A stretch of DNA of 9,564 bases from Acidobacteriota bacterium (GTDB lineage Bacteria; Acidobacteriota; Terriglobia; Terriglobales; Acidobacteriaceae): contig JAJXXG010000665.1 in NCBI GenBank assembly GCA_021781255.1, positions 1-9,564 of the forward strand, given 5' to 3'. Below are positions 1 to 8,085 of this stretch, piece after piece. Position 1 is the stretch's first letter. Each line of letters opens with the position of its first letter. A program made the position numbers and the translations under genes. Under the pieces are notes generated by a model. That model saw nothing but the letters and a program-made list of their open reading frames with translations, made no database searches and was not told the DNA's origin.

Positions 1-2639
1 CGATCGGCCAGGTGGACATTGCGGCGCTGGATGCCGGCAACCAGGCGAAGTTCGATGCGTCGCTGCGCACGTCGGAGGCGACCCTGGAGAAGCTGCGGCC
101 GCTGTTGCAGGAGGTGACGATGCACCTGACCGGCAACTCTCACATCGATGCGGCCTGGCTGTGGCCGCGGAGCGAGACGATCGACGTGGTGAAGCGAACC
201 TTTTCCTCGGCGCTGCAACTGATGCACGAGTATCCCGAGTATACCTACACGCAATCGGCGGCGGCATATGACGACTGGCTGGCCGACAAATACCCGGAGA
301 TCGACGCGCACATCAAGGAACGGATCAAGGAGGGGCGCTGGGAGGTGGTGGGCGGCATGTGGGTTGAGCCCGACCTGAATCTACCGGACGGCGAATCGAC
401 GGCGCGATCGATACTGATCGGCAAGCGCTGGTTCCAGCAGCACTACGGTGTGGATGTGCGGGTGGGATGGAATCCGGACTCGTTCGGCTACAACTGGCAG
501 TTGCCGCAGATCTACAAGAAGTCGGGCATCGACTTTTTTGTAACGCAGAAGATGTCGTGGAACGACACCAACAAATTACCGCTCAAGCTTTTCTGGTGGG
601 AGTCGCCGGACGGGAGCAAGGTGCTGACGTATTTCCCGCACGGATATGGGAACAACGACCTGAGCCCTGCGCGGCTCTCGGCCAATCTGGTGGAGGCGCG
701 GACGATGGCGCCCGGGTTGACGGAGCTGATGGATCTGTATGGCGTGGGAGATCACGGCGGCGGCCCGACGCGGGACGTGCTGGACCAGGGCGCGCGCTGG
801 ATGCAGGCGGGCAAGGTCGCGCCGAAGATGGAGTTCGGCACGGCGACGCCGTATCTGGAAGGAGTGGAGAAGGAGATCGCTCCGCAGTCGAAGACGTGGA
901 ACTATCGGAGCATCGCCGAAGGCTATCAATATCCTTCAGCACCGCCGGCGGGCGAGGTCTCGATCCCGACATGGGACGACGAACTGTATCTGGAGTATCA
1001 CCGCGGGGTGTACACGACCCAGGCGGGGATGAAGCGCAATCTGCGCGAGGCGCCGGAGTGGACGCTTCATGCCGAAAACTATGCGGCGCTGGCGTGGCTG
1101 GACGGGGACGCGTATCCGGATGCGGAGCTGACGGACGCCTGGAAGAAGATCGCGTTTAACGGCTTCCACGATCTGGCGGCGGGATCGGGCATCGCGGTGA
1201 TCTACCGCGACGCGCAAAAGGACTTCGACACGGTACGGTGGGAGACGAACGAGATCTCAGCGAAGGCGCTGCATACGCTGGCGGCGCGCATCGATACGCG
1301 GGCGCAGGAGGGAGTGCCGGTGCTGGTGTTTAATCCACTGGCGTGGCGGCGCTCGGCACAGGTGGAGGTGGATGCGCAGTTGCCGGCGCCGGCGACAGAG
1401 GTGACGGTTCTGGACGCGAAGGGCGCGGTTCTGCCGTCGCAGGTTCTCTCGACCGATGCCGCAACGCAGACATTTCATCTGCTGGCGGCGGTTCAGGATC
1501 TGCCGCCGATGGGCTACGAGGTGCTGCATGTGGTTGCGGGCAAGCACGACTTTGCGAGCGATCTGCAGGTGGACGGAACGACGCTGGAGAACGCGAATCT
1601 GCGCGTGGCCGTTGACGCCAAGACGGGATGCATCACGAGCCTGTACGACAAGAAGGCGGGATTCGAGGCGCTGGCGGCGGGGAACTGCGGCAATCAGCTC
1701 GAGGCCTTCAAGGATCTGCCGGCGCAGTACGATGCGTGGAACATCGATCCGGGCACGTTCGACCATCCGCCGGCACTGCTGACCAAGGCGGACTCAGTAG
1801 AGGTGGTCGAACGAGGGCCGCTGCGGGCGATGATTCGCGTGACGCGGCACTGGCAGAGCTCGAAGTTTGTGCAGCAGATCGTGCTGCGCGCCGGCAGCGA
1901 CGAGGCCGAGGTGGTGAACGACATCGACTGGCATGAGTCGCACATCCTGCTGAAGGCGGCGTTTCCGCTGGCGGCTTCAGGGCCGTTTGCGACCTATGAG
2001 ATTCCGTTCGGAAGCATCGAGCGGCCGACGACGCGAAACAACAGCTGGGAGAAGGCGCGCTTCGAGGCGCCGGCGCTGCGCTGGGCCGATCTGGGGAACA
2101 GCACACAGGGGCTGAGTCTGATTAACGACTCGAAGTTCGGCTATGACGCCGCGGGGAATACTCTGCGCCTGACGCTGCTGCGCTCACCCACGTCGCCGGA
2201 TGCGAATGCGGACCGGGGGCACCAGCACTTCAGTTATGCGCTCTATCCGCATGCGGGGGACTGGAAGCAGGCCATGACGGTGCGGCACGGCTACGAGTTC
2301 AACGAAGCGCCGGTGGCCACGGCGGTGGAGGCGCACGCGGGGGCGATGCCGGCAGAGTACTCCTTTGTCTCAGCTTCGGCGGATAACGTGGTGATCTCGG
2401 CCATGAAAAAGGCCGAGGACAGCAACGCGCTGATCTTCCATCTTTACGAATGGGCAGGCAAAGCGGGGACGGTGGAGTTGAAGGTTCCGGACGGCGCGCA
2501 GGGGGCGGTGGAAACCAACCTGCTGGAGCAGCCCGAAGGGCAGCCGCTCACCATAGAGAACGGCCGCGTCCGGGTAGCGGTTCATCCTTATGAGATTCTG
2601 GCGGTGCGCGTGGATTACCCACACGCAGGCCAGCATTGA
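1..2639 (+). CDS. GH38 alpha-mannosidase, 5'-truncated by the window edge
   Basis: Glycoside hydrolase family 38 enzyme, expected to release alpha-linked mannose from oligosaccharides by a retaining, metal-dependent mechanism. The frame is open from base 3. The first possible start is a GTG at 12, but the catalytic domain begins only about 35 residues later and large GH38 enzymes usually have an N-terminal region before it, so the real start is probably upstream of the window. Counting from that GTG, GNSHIDAAWLWP (41-52) supplies the metal ligands H44 and D46. WNPDSFGYNWQLPQ (153-166) carries the likely nucleophile and metal ligand D156. GVGDHGGGPT (244-253) is a further active-site segment, and FNGFHDLAAGSG (382-393) supplies the last ligand, H386. 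The middle helical domain spans roughly 325-410 and the beta-rich C-terminal domain about 500-870. All expected catalytic residues are present. No signal peptide can be assessed, so location is unknown. It converges on the sulfatase and is not in its operon. Linkage specificity cannot be read from sequence. Confidence 0.93.
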   Translation, partial: IGQVDIAALDAGNQAKFDASLRTSEATLEKLRPLLQEVTMHLTGNSHIDAAWLWPRSETIDVVKRTFSSALQLMHEYPEYTYTQSAAAYDDWLADKYPEIDAHIKERIKEGRWEVVGGMWVEPDLNLPDGESTARSILIGKRWFQQHYGVDVRVGWNPDSFGYNWQLPQIYKKSGIDFFVTQKMSWNDTNKLPLKLFWWESPDGSKVLTYFPHGYGNNDLSPARLSANLVEARTMAPGLTELMDLYGVGDHGGGPTRDVLDQGARWMQAGKVAPKMEFGTATPYLEGVEKEIAPQSKTWNYRSIAEGYQYPSAPPAGEVSIPTWDDELYLEYHRGVYTTQAGMKRNLREAPEWTLHAENYAALAWLDGDAYPDAELTDAWKKIAFNGFHDLAAGSGIAVIYRDAQKDFDTVRWETNEISAKALHTLAARIDTRAQEGVPVLVFNPLAWRRSAQVEVDAQLPAPATEVTVLDAKGAVLPSQVLSTDAATQTFHLLAAVQDLPPMGYEVLHVVAGKHDFASDLQVDGTTLENANLRVAVDAKTGCITSLYDKKAGFEALAAGNCGNQLEAFKDLPAQYDAWNIDPGTFDHPPALLTKADSVEVVERGPLRAMIRVTRHWQSSKFVQQIVLRAGSDEAEVVNDIDWHESHILLKAAFPLAASGPFATYEIPFGSIERPTTRNNSWEKARFEAPALRWADLGNSTQGLSLINDSKFGYDAAGNTLRLTLLRSPTSPDANADRGHQHFSYALYPHAGDWKQAMTVRHGYEFNEAPVATAVEAHAGAMPAEYSFVSASADNVVISAMKKAEDSNALIFHLYEWAGKAGTVELKVPDGAQGAVETNLLEQPEGQPLTIENGRVRVAVHPYEILAVRVDYPHAGQH

Positions 2640-2665
2640 TGCGGCGCGAGGGCTGAGAGCGCGAT

Positions 2666-2705
2666 CTCCCGCTCGTGGCGCGATGGCCGCGGAACGAGCG
2701 GGGAG
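2666..2705 (+). terminator. Hairpin downstream of the alpha-mannosidase gene
   Basis: Inverted repeat 27 bases after the mannosidase stop: left arm CTCCCGCTCGT (2666-2676), right arm ACGAGCGGGGAG (2694-2705), pairing fully except for one bulged G. No run of T follows, so it is not a classical intrinsic terminator. It may protect the mRNA 3' end or assist factor-dependent termination. Function is inferred from position only. Confidence 0.4.
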
Positions 2706-2721
2706 TCTCGATGCAGACGAG

Positions 2722-2747
2722 CGCGCGGTTTTGCGTTTCGCCGCGCG
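2722..2747. repeat. Small GC-rich inverted repeat between the convergent genes
   Basis: Perfect 7-base arms, CGCGCGG (2722-2728) and CCGCGCG (2741-2747), enclose a 12-base loop. It lies between the mannosidase and sulfatase stops. It could be a second 3'-end structure, but such short GC-only arms arise easily by chance in DNA of this composition. Confidence 0.3.
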
Positions 2748-2796
2748 AGGAAACCTGGAGAATCTGATCCAGGCGGCTGGCGCTGGCAGGCGCAGC

Positions 2797-2841
2797 GGAA
2801 GAGAAGAAGCCGCCGGCGGGCGTAGACCGCCCGCTGGCGGC
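2797..2841 (-). terminator. Probable transcription terminator of the sulfatase gene
   Basis: Strong inverted repeat with 14-base arms at 2809-2822 and 2828-2841, loop TAGAC, and a single imperfect pair (G2815 opposite T2835). On the minus strand the stem begins 8 bases after the sulfatase stop and is followed by TTCTTCTCTT, a pyrimidine- and T-rich tail typical of an intrinsic terminator. On the plus strand no T tract follows, so the main assignment is to the sulfatase. The stem may also block read-through from the facing mannosidase. Confidence 0.65.
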
Positions 2842-2849
2842 TGCAAGAT

Positions 2850-4343
2850 CTAGTGCGGCTGGCGATAGGGAGGAGTATACGAGGTTGGCGGATTCTTATA
2901 CGGATTGTGCCGAGGCGAAGCCCCGGTGGGCGTACTCCAGTCGCCCTTGCGCTGCTTGAGCGCATCATATTCCGCCACGACATTGGGAGGGAAACCGGGC
3001 ATCTGCTCTTCGAGGCTGGCCATCAGTTCGTGGACGATCTCAGGATGCAGATGCGCTACATCGTAGCTCTCCGCCATGTCGAGGGCGACGTTGTAGAGCT
3101 CCGGGGCCTGAAGCCATGCACTGGAGCGCGCGCCCGTGGTGCGGTCATTAATGTAGATTTCTCCCTCAATTCCCTGAGCCACGCGCAGCTTCCACTGCTC
3201 CTTGCGAATGCAGTGCACGTCGTTTCCGCCGTCGCCCATGGCGCAGAAATAGAGAATCGGCCGATGTTCGGGTTTGACGCCGCGGTCGAAGAGCAGATTT
3301 TCCATATTGACGCCGTCGAGAGGCTTCTGCGGCAGGGACAGGCCGCAAATGGCCGCCAGAGTGGGAAGAACGTCGAGCGCGGAGAGCCACTGATCGCGGA
3401 CTTTGCCAGCCTCGAGAGTGCCTGGCCACTGGGCGAGGAAGGGCACGCGAAATCCGCCTTCGAAGGTGGAGGCCTTGCGTCCGCGCAGGAGCCCCGGACT
3501 GCCCTGGTACCAGGGGCCGTGGTCGCTGGTGAAGATGACCAAGGTGTCGGAGGTGAGGCCCTTGCGTTCGAGCGCCTGGATCACCTGGCCCACGCTCCAG
3601 TCGATTTCTGCGATTGCGTCTCCCTGATTGCCGAAGCCGGTCTTGTCATGGAATCGGGGCGAACCCATGGGCGGATCGTGGGGATAGGAAAATGCCAGAT
3701 AGAGGAAGAAAGGATCGCCGGCGCTGTGTTCAATGTAACTGACGGCTTCGTCGGTATAGCGGGGCGTAAGCAGGGTGCGGTCCGTGTTGGGCTCTATGAT
3801 CGAGGCGTCACGCAGCAGCGGCAGCGGATCCATGTCAACGCTGTAGGGGACGCCGAAGAACGAATCGAAGCCGCGTTCGGTGGGCAGATAGGGTCCGCTG
3901 TTGCCGAGGTGCCACTTGCCGATGGCTTTGGTTTTGTAGCCGCTGCCTTTGAAGAGGTTGGAGAGCAGAGTTTCATCGAGCGAAGTGCCGTGGGTTGAGG
4001 TGGGGCCAAAGGCGCCGGTGGTGTTCATCCGCAACGCGTAACGCCCTGTAAGCAGGCCGGCGCGCGAGGCGGAGCAGATGGGGTGCGCAGAGTTGTAGTG
4101 GATGAAGCGGAGGCCGTGCTCGGCCATTGCGTCGAGATTGGGCGTGGGCAGATTGGATCCATAACAATGCGGATCGCCGTAGCCGAGATCGTCGCAGATC
4201 ATCAGGACAACGTTGGGTTTTTTCTGCCGGCGCGGCGGATGAACTGCCGCGGGCCGGCTATCCTCGGGCATAGCCGAGGCCAGAGCCGGCGCAGTCATCG
4301 AGGCTACAAGCGACCTTACAAAATCCCGTCTATCGAATGCCAT
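2850..4343 (-). CDS. Tat-exported type I sulfatase (alkaline-phosphatase superfamily)
   Basis: Sulfate ester hydrolase of 497 residues. The start at 4343 is chosen over an in-frame ATG at 4403 because AGGAG lies 7 bases upstream and the protein then opens directly with a twin-arginine signal, DRRDFVRS (4-11), followed by a short apolar stretch ending ALASA (20-24). Metal-site aspartates are in ICDDLGYGD (D51, D52). The formylglycine motif is CSASR (90-94) followed by AGLLTGR, with C90 the residue to be oxidised. GKWHLG (142-147) gives K143 and H145. H222 lies in SYPHDPP. FTSDHG (271-276) gives D274 and H275, and K290 is in RGRKAS. The catalytic set is therefore complete, and length is normal for the family. 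The Tat signal implies export in folded form, to the periplasm or beyond. No formylglycine-generating enzyme gene is visible here, so maturation must be encoded elsewhere. The substrate is unknown; with the neighbouring mannosidase a sulfated glycan is plausible but inferred. Confidence 0.95.
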   Translation of the reverse strand: MAFDRRDFVRSLVASMTAPALASAMPEDSRPAAVHPPRRQKKPNVVLMICDDLGYGDPHCYGSNLPTPNLDAMAEHGLRFIHYNSAHPICSASRAGLLTGRYALRMNTTGAFGPTSTHGTSLDETLLSNLFKGSGYKTKAIGKWHLGNSGPYLPTERGFDSFFGVPYSVDMDPLPLLRDASIIEPNTDRTLLTPRYTDEAVSYIEHSAGDPFFLYLAFSYPHDPPMGSPRFHDKTGFGNQGDAIAEIDWSVGQVIQALERKGLTSDTLVIFTSDHGPWYQGSPGLLRGRKASTFEGGFRVPFLAQWPGTLEAGKVRDQWLSALDVLPTLAAICGLSLPQKPLDGVNMENLLFDRGVKPEHRPILYFCAMGDGGNDVHCIRKEQWKLRVAQGIEGEIYINDRTTGARSSAWLQAPELYNVALDMAESYDVAHLHPEIVHELMASLEEQMPGFPPNVVAEYDALKQRKGDWSTPTGASPRHNPYKNPPTSYTPPYRQPH

Positions 4344-4618
4344 ATTGTTTCTCCTGCAATGAACGAGCGCGTTAGCTGACGGTGGTTTGTACTTCAGTCC
4401 CATGCACGCCAGAAAGATTTGCCGGATAGCTGACGACGCCGGGCAGGGAGTATGCGCTTACCTTGTTTCCTACGTGTTGATGCGTTGAGACGGCAATCAT
4501 GCAATGCGCCGAGGGAGTTGCTGCGACGGAGGACGACTTTAGCCTACTCAGTATTGATGCTCTGAAGTTCAATTGTTTCGGTTCCGGAATCCAAAGTTTG
4601 TTGAAGCACGCATGATTT

Positions 4619-4636
4619 TACAATCCAGCTACAATC
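4619..4636. repeat. Tandem heptamer TACAATC, 11-base period
   Basis: TACAATC occurs at 4619-4625 and again at 4630-4636, separated by CAGC. On the minus strand, in which the sulfatase is transcribed, this reads as two GATTGTA copies about 275 bases upstream of the ATG. The repeats sit one helical turn apart on the same DNA face, as binding half-sites for an activator often do. Only two copies exist, so chance is a serious alternative. Confidence 0.3.
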
Positions 4637-4641
4637 GGTAG

Positions 4642-4745
4642 ACCGCTTTCTGCCCCGGGATCTTTGATGGCCTTGCGGCGGATGGGCCAGAAGGCCATCA
4701 CAGGTTCCCGGGAGCTGCATTTTCAAAACGAACTGCCGAAGCGGT
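4642..4745 (-). repeat. Nested inverted repeats at the 3' end of the receptor transcript
   Basis: Three perfect arm pairs nest around one centre. The outer pair is ACCGCTT (4642-4648) with AAGCGGT (4739-4745), the middle is CCCGGGA (4654-4660) with TCCCGGG (4706-4712), and the inner is GATGGCCTT (4666-4674) with AAGGCCATC (4691-4699). The structure begins 7 bases after the receptor stop on the minus strand. No T tract follows it, so a simple intrinsic terminator is unlikely. It may stabilise the mRNA 3' end, be a factor-dependent terminator, or be a small dispersed palindromic element. The arms are read directly; function is inferred. Confidence 0.5.
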
Positions 4746-4752
4746 TTGCGCG

Positions 4753-7700
4753 TCAGAAAGTGAGGCGCAGACCTAATTGAACGATGCGGGCATTGCCGGT
4801 GGTTCCGGTGATGACACCGTATGTTGGCGTGCCGACGGTAGCGCCGGGCTGAGCGAACTGGGGATGGTTCAAGGAATTGAACGTCTCGAGACGGAACTCG
4901 AGGTCAGCGCGCTCAACGGGGTGGAACTCGCGGTGGACGCTGAGATCCAGATCGTCAATGCCTGGATCCCACAGCACGTTTCGTCCTTCGTTGCCGAACT
5001 GATATACCGGAGGGCTCACGAAGCAGGAGGTATCGAACCACTTTTTGAGGGTGTGGCTGGAGATGTTGCCGTTGCAAAGGCGGTTGGGCCACGAAGGATT
5101 GCCCGCGTTGGCGTTGTCCGTTGGGAGAACCACGGTAAACGGAAGCCCGGTTTGAATCTGATAGATGCCGGCCAAGGCCCATCCACCGGCGAGAACCGAT
5201 TGCCAGCCCGACTGGAGATAGGATCTTCCGCGGCCGAACGGCAGAGTCCATTGCCCTCCCATGCTGAAGCGCTCCGCGCTGTCGTTATCGGAGGGACCGC
5301 GCTGGGGCGCGATGTTGTAATCGTTCTGCACTGTATCGCCGCCACCGCATCCTGTGCCGCCGAGGCACATCCCCATTGCGGAGCCGTCCTGAAAGTCGAT
5401 TGCCCGTCCATGCGTGAATGCCGCCAGGAAGGAGACGCCATTGGTGAAGCGTTTCTCAAGCTTGGTGGAAAATCCCTGATAACTGCTTGTTGCCCACGGA
5501 GATGTTTCGGCAAGCGATCCGGATGCGTACTGCGCCAGCGGCCGCCGAGTATTGGGCGACCCCGGTCCGTTTGTGAGCGGCTGGTTGTCCTGCTTGACGC
5601 CCCAAAGGTGAATTCCCGCATTGCCGACATAGCTGATTTGCCAGGCCAGGTTCCAGGGGAGCTGTTTTTCAATGGTGAGGTTCCACTCCTCGACGTAAGG
5701 CGTTGTCATTTGATTGGCCCAGACCTGGAGACCGATAGTGGAGGTCGGATTCCAGACGAAGCTGCTCGGGGAGACAGGTGGAACAGGGGTGATAGCCGCA
5801 CCCGGGGCCACCAGGAATCCTGTGGACGGATTCACCTGATCGCTAATGATGGCCAGGCCTCCGTAATTGCTGAAAGGAGGATTGGCAGCCAGGGTGTTTC
5901 CGACTCCCAAGCCAAAATCCTGGGCATAGAAGATGCCAAAGGAGCCGCGGATCACCATATCCCGAATCTTCGGCAGGCGATAGGCAAAGCCCACCCGCGG
6001 ACTGAAATCGAGATTGCTCTGCGTAACCAGGGAGCGGGGGTAGCGATTATCGCCCGCCAGCACGTATTGACCGAAGTTGGGATCGCCAGGCGTGACGATC
6101 AGGTTTGCCATGCGATTGCTTACTTCGATGGGCGGCGCCATTCTTTCATAGCGGACACCCAGGTTGAGCGTGAGCGACTTGGTTAAGGTCCAGTCGTCCT
6201 GAACGTAGCCTGCGCCGTACCACTCCCGCTCGGTGGCATTCAGGTTGCTGCCGAGAGTCACGGCGTTTGCGGTTCCGAGGAGGAAGTCGGCAAGCGCGCT
6301 TCCGGTATTCGAGCGGCTCTGCACATCCTCAGAGAAGACACCTGAGAAACCGAAAGATCCGCGCGAGTTGGAGGCCGCGAGAGTGGTTGTTCTGATGAGC
6401 AGGAGCTCGCCGCCGAACTTGAGGGAGTGCTTGCCCAGGATCTTGGAGATATTGTCCGAGATATCCCAGACTCCACTGGTCTTGTGCAAAGGAGAGTTGG
6501 TGCAGCAACCGGCCTGCGCACCGATGGTGGGATAACCGCTGATGGAGAACTGCGGAGTGCTGCTGTCGATATAGGAGGTTAACGCACCGGGAATAATGTC
6601 ATTGAGCGGCTGGGTGGCATCAGAGGAGAGATTGATGCTGGTGTAGCCAAAGCGCGCCTCATTGACCAGAGTGCTGCTAAAGGCGCGGGTATAGCCGTAA
6701 CCGAGGCCACTGTTGTGAATGGTCCGGACGACCGGGGTGTTTGTGGGTAGCGGCAGGCTCGCAGCCGCAGCGAGAGCCTGCCAGTCCCAGGAGCCACGCG
6801 CGAACATTGAGTCTTTCTCGGAGAGCTGCACATCGCCACGCACCACGCCGTTGTTGCTGGTATCAATCTGCGGCGCGTTGTAGACGAACAAGTTGCTGGA
6901 TCCGGGGACGTTGGGTTGCGGATAATTGTTCAGCATCTGCGAGGTGATGGAACTGATGTATCCGGCGGGAATGATGTTGTTGGCAAATTGCTGGCGCACC
7001 GTCTGCCCGTTAACCACGGTGGTGCTGAAGGGATTGTAGATGGGAGTTGAACCGAAGATTCCGCTCCGGTTCGCCAACGTCGGGACCACGGACTGATTCA
7101 CCTGATCGGTATGGTTGTCGAGACGCTCATAGGCGCCGAAGATCCAGGCATGATCCTTGCGGATGGGACCGCCGACAGAGCCTCCAAATTGGTTTTGAAC
7201 CGCAAGCGGCTTTTGCCCGGCCAGGGCGAAGTAGTTCGCGGCGTTCATATCGTAGTTCTGAAGAAACTCGTAGGCCGAACCGTGCACCTGATTGGTGCCG
7301 CTTTTGGTAATGGCATTGACGACGGCACCGGCGGAGTTGCCGTATTGCGACGAGTAGTTGCTGGTGTCAACGGAGAACTCAGCGATGGCGTCAAGAGGAG
7401 GCCGGACCATATCGCGCTGATAGTTATCCAGACCGCGAATGTAATTCACGTTACGGGCGCCATCGAGGAGAAAGGCATTCTGCAGGCCGGTATTGCCATA
7501 GGAATTAAAAGAGGAGTCTTTGCTTCCCTGGGTGGGAACAGCACCGGCGGTGAGATTGGCAACGGTGAGATAACTTCTTCCGTTCAGCGGAAGCTCGAGC
7601 GTCTGGCGCGAGGTTATTACCTGGGACAACGTTGAGGTCTTATCCTCGATCAGCGGTATGCTGGCGGTAACGGTGACAGTTTCCTGCGCGCCACCCGGCA

Positions 7701-8085
7701 CAAGCTGAATTCTGACGTCGCTCGTCTGCCCGACGTTGACGAGGATGCCTTTGCGCCTGGTGTTTTTAAAGCCAGTATCAGAGACCGTAAGGTCGTAGCT
7801 TCCGGGCGGCAGAAGCGGCGCCTCCGCCATTCCATCCTGGTTTGTGCTCAAGGTGCGCACCAGATTGCTGGTGTTGGAGCCGGTAATCAAAATTCTGGCT
7901 CCAGGGACAATGGCTGCGGTTGGATCGGTAACGGTAATCGACATTTCGCCCGTTGACGTCTGGGCGCTCGCCCAATGGATCGTAATACATAGCAGGAAAA
8001 GAGGGATTGCGCTTTTCAGGGTGGATTGGAACAGCTCGCGTTTGCGATGGATTGGAACTCGAAGACCGGTGGTCAACTGTTGCAT
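4753..8085 (-). CDS. TonB-dependent outer-membrane receptor, Oar-like with carboxypeptidase-regulatory-like domain
   Basis: Outer-membrane transporter of 1110 residues that would use TonB energy to import a ligand too large for porins. In Acidobacteriota such proteins are often presumed to take up oligosaccharides. The start at 8085 has GGAGGAGG about 8 bases upstream and yields a signal peptide with basic residues (R9-R16), an apolar core (28-36) and probable cleavage at ASA|QTS (after 41). The frame stays open another 88 codons upstream, but that stretch lacks signal features. Next come a carboxypeptidase-regulatory-like beta-sandwich (about 46-132), a TonB-box-like ETVTVTA (135-141), a plug domain with LPLNGR (165-170), and the barrel from about 280 to terminal F1110, the usual barrel-ending aromatic residue. 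There is no N-terminal STN signalling domain, and no SusD-like lipoprotein adjoins. The mature chain has only six cysteines, in three close pairs. It is transcribed divergently from the membrane regulator. Ligand unknown. Confidence 0.93.
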   Translation of the reverse strand: MQQLTTGLRVPIHRKRELFQSTLKSAIPLFLLCITIHWASAQTSTGEMSITVTDPTAAIVPGARILITGSNTSNLVRTLSTNQDGMAEAPLLPPGSYDLTVSDTGFKNTRRKGILVNVGQTSDVRIQLVPGGAQETVTVTASIPLIEDKTSTLSQVITSRQTLELPLNGRSYLTVANLTAGAVPTQGSKDSSFNSYGNTGLQNAFLLDGARNVNYIRGLDNYQRDMVRPPLDAIAEFSVDTSNYSSQYGNSAGAVVNAITKSGTNQVHGSAYEFLQNYDMNAANYFALAGQKPLAVQNQFGGSVGGPIRKDHAWIFGAYERLDNHTDQVNQSVVPTLANRSGIFGSTPIYNPFSTTVVNGQTVRQQFANNIIPAGYISSITSQMLNNYPQPNVPGSSNLFVYNAPQIDTSNNGVVRGDVQLSEKDSMFARGSWDWQALAAAASLPLPTNTPVVRTIHNSGLGYGYTRAFSSTLVNEARFGYTSINLSSDATQPLNDIIPGALTSYIDSSTPQFSISGYPTIGAQAGCCTNSPLHKTSGVWDISDNISKILGKHSLKFGGELLLIRTTTLAASNSRGSFGFSGVFSEDVQSRSNTGSALADFLLGTANAVTLGSNLNATEREWYGAGYVQDDWTLTKSLTLNLGVRYERMAPPIEVSNRMANLIVTPGDPNFGQYVLAGDNRYPRSLVTQSNLDFSPRVGFAYRLPKIRDMVIRGSFGIFYAQDFGLGVGNTLAANPPFSNYGGLAIISDQVNPSTGFLVAPGAAITPVPPVSPSSFVWNPTSTIGLQVWANQMTTPYVEEWNLTIEKQLPWNLAWQISYVGNAGIHLWGVKQDNQPLTNGPGSPNTRRPLAQYASGSLAETSPWATSSYQGFSTKLEKRFTNGVSFLAAFTHGRAIDFQDGSAMGMCLGGTGCGGGDTVQNDYNIAPQRGPSDNDSAERFSMGGQWTLPFGRGRSYLQSGWQSVLAGGWALAGIYQIQTGLPFTVVLPTDNANAGNPSWPNRLCNGNISSHTLKKWFDTSCFVSPPVYQFGNEGRNVLWDPGIDDLDLSVHREFHPVERADLEFRLETFNSLNHPQFAQPGATVGTPTYGVITGTTGNARIVQLGLRLTF

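Larger units (their letters stand above)
4344..4752. other. Intergenic region between receptor 3' end and sulfatase start
   Basis: About 400 bases with no supportable gene. It must hold the sulfatase promoter on the minus strand unless transcription reads through from the receptor. I could not pick a convincing -35/-10 pair. The sulfatase ribosome binding site (AGGAG on the minus strand) lies within the first dozen bases beyond its ATG. Minus-strand frames of 66 and 60 codons exist but lack ribosome binding sites and recognisable motifs. The part near 4560-4640 is visibly more AT-rich than its surroundings, as expected of a promoter zone. Nested inverted repeats occupy 4642-4745 and a tandem heptamer occupies 4619-4636. 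Confidence 0.6.

Noticed and set aside
467..1159. 230-codon frame overlapping the mannosidase in another frame
   Set aside because: It runs through conserved GH38 active-site segments in the wrong frame, is Arg/Gly-rich, and has no recognisable motif.
2853..3998. 381-codon plus-strand open frame opposite the sulfatase gene
   Set aside because: It is antisense to a gene with a full set of sulfatase motifs. Its translation has no recognisable domain, and long antisense frames are common in GC-rich DNA.
4344..4403. 20-codon N-terminal extension of the sulfatase to an ATG at 4403
   Set aside because: The AGGAG before the ATG at 4343 and the twin-arginine motif right after it make the internal start much more likely.
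4372..4572. 66-codon minus-strand frame upstream of the sulfatase
   Set aside because: There is no ribosome binding site before its start or before its internal ATG, and no recognisable motif. It occupies the expected promoter and leader region.
4777..6186. 469-codon plus-strand open frame opposite the TonB receptor
   Set aside because: It lies antisense to well-supported receptor barrel sequence, shows no family motifs, and is explained by the codon bias of the true gene.
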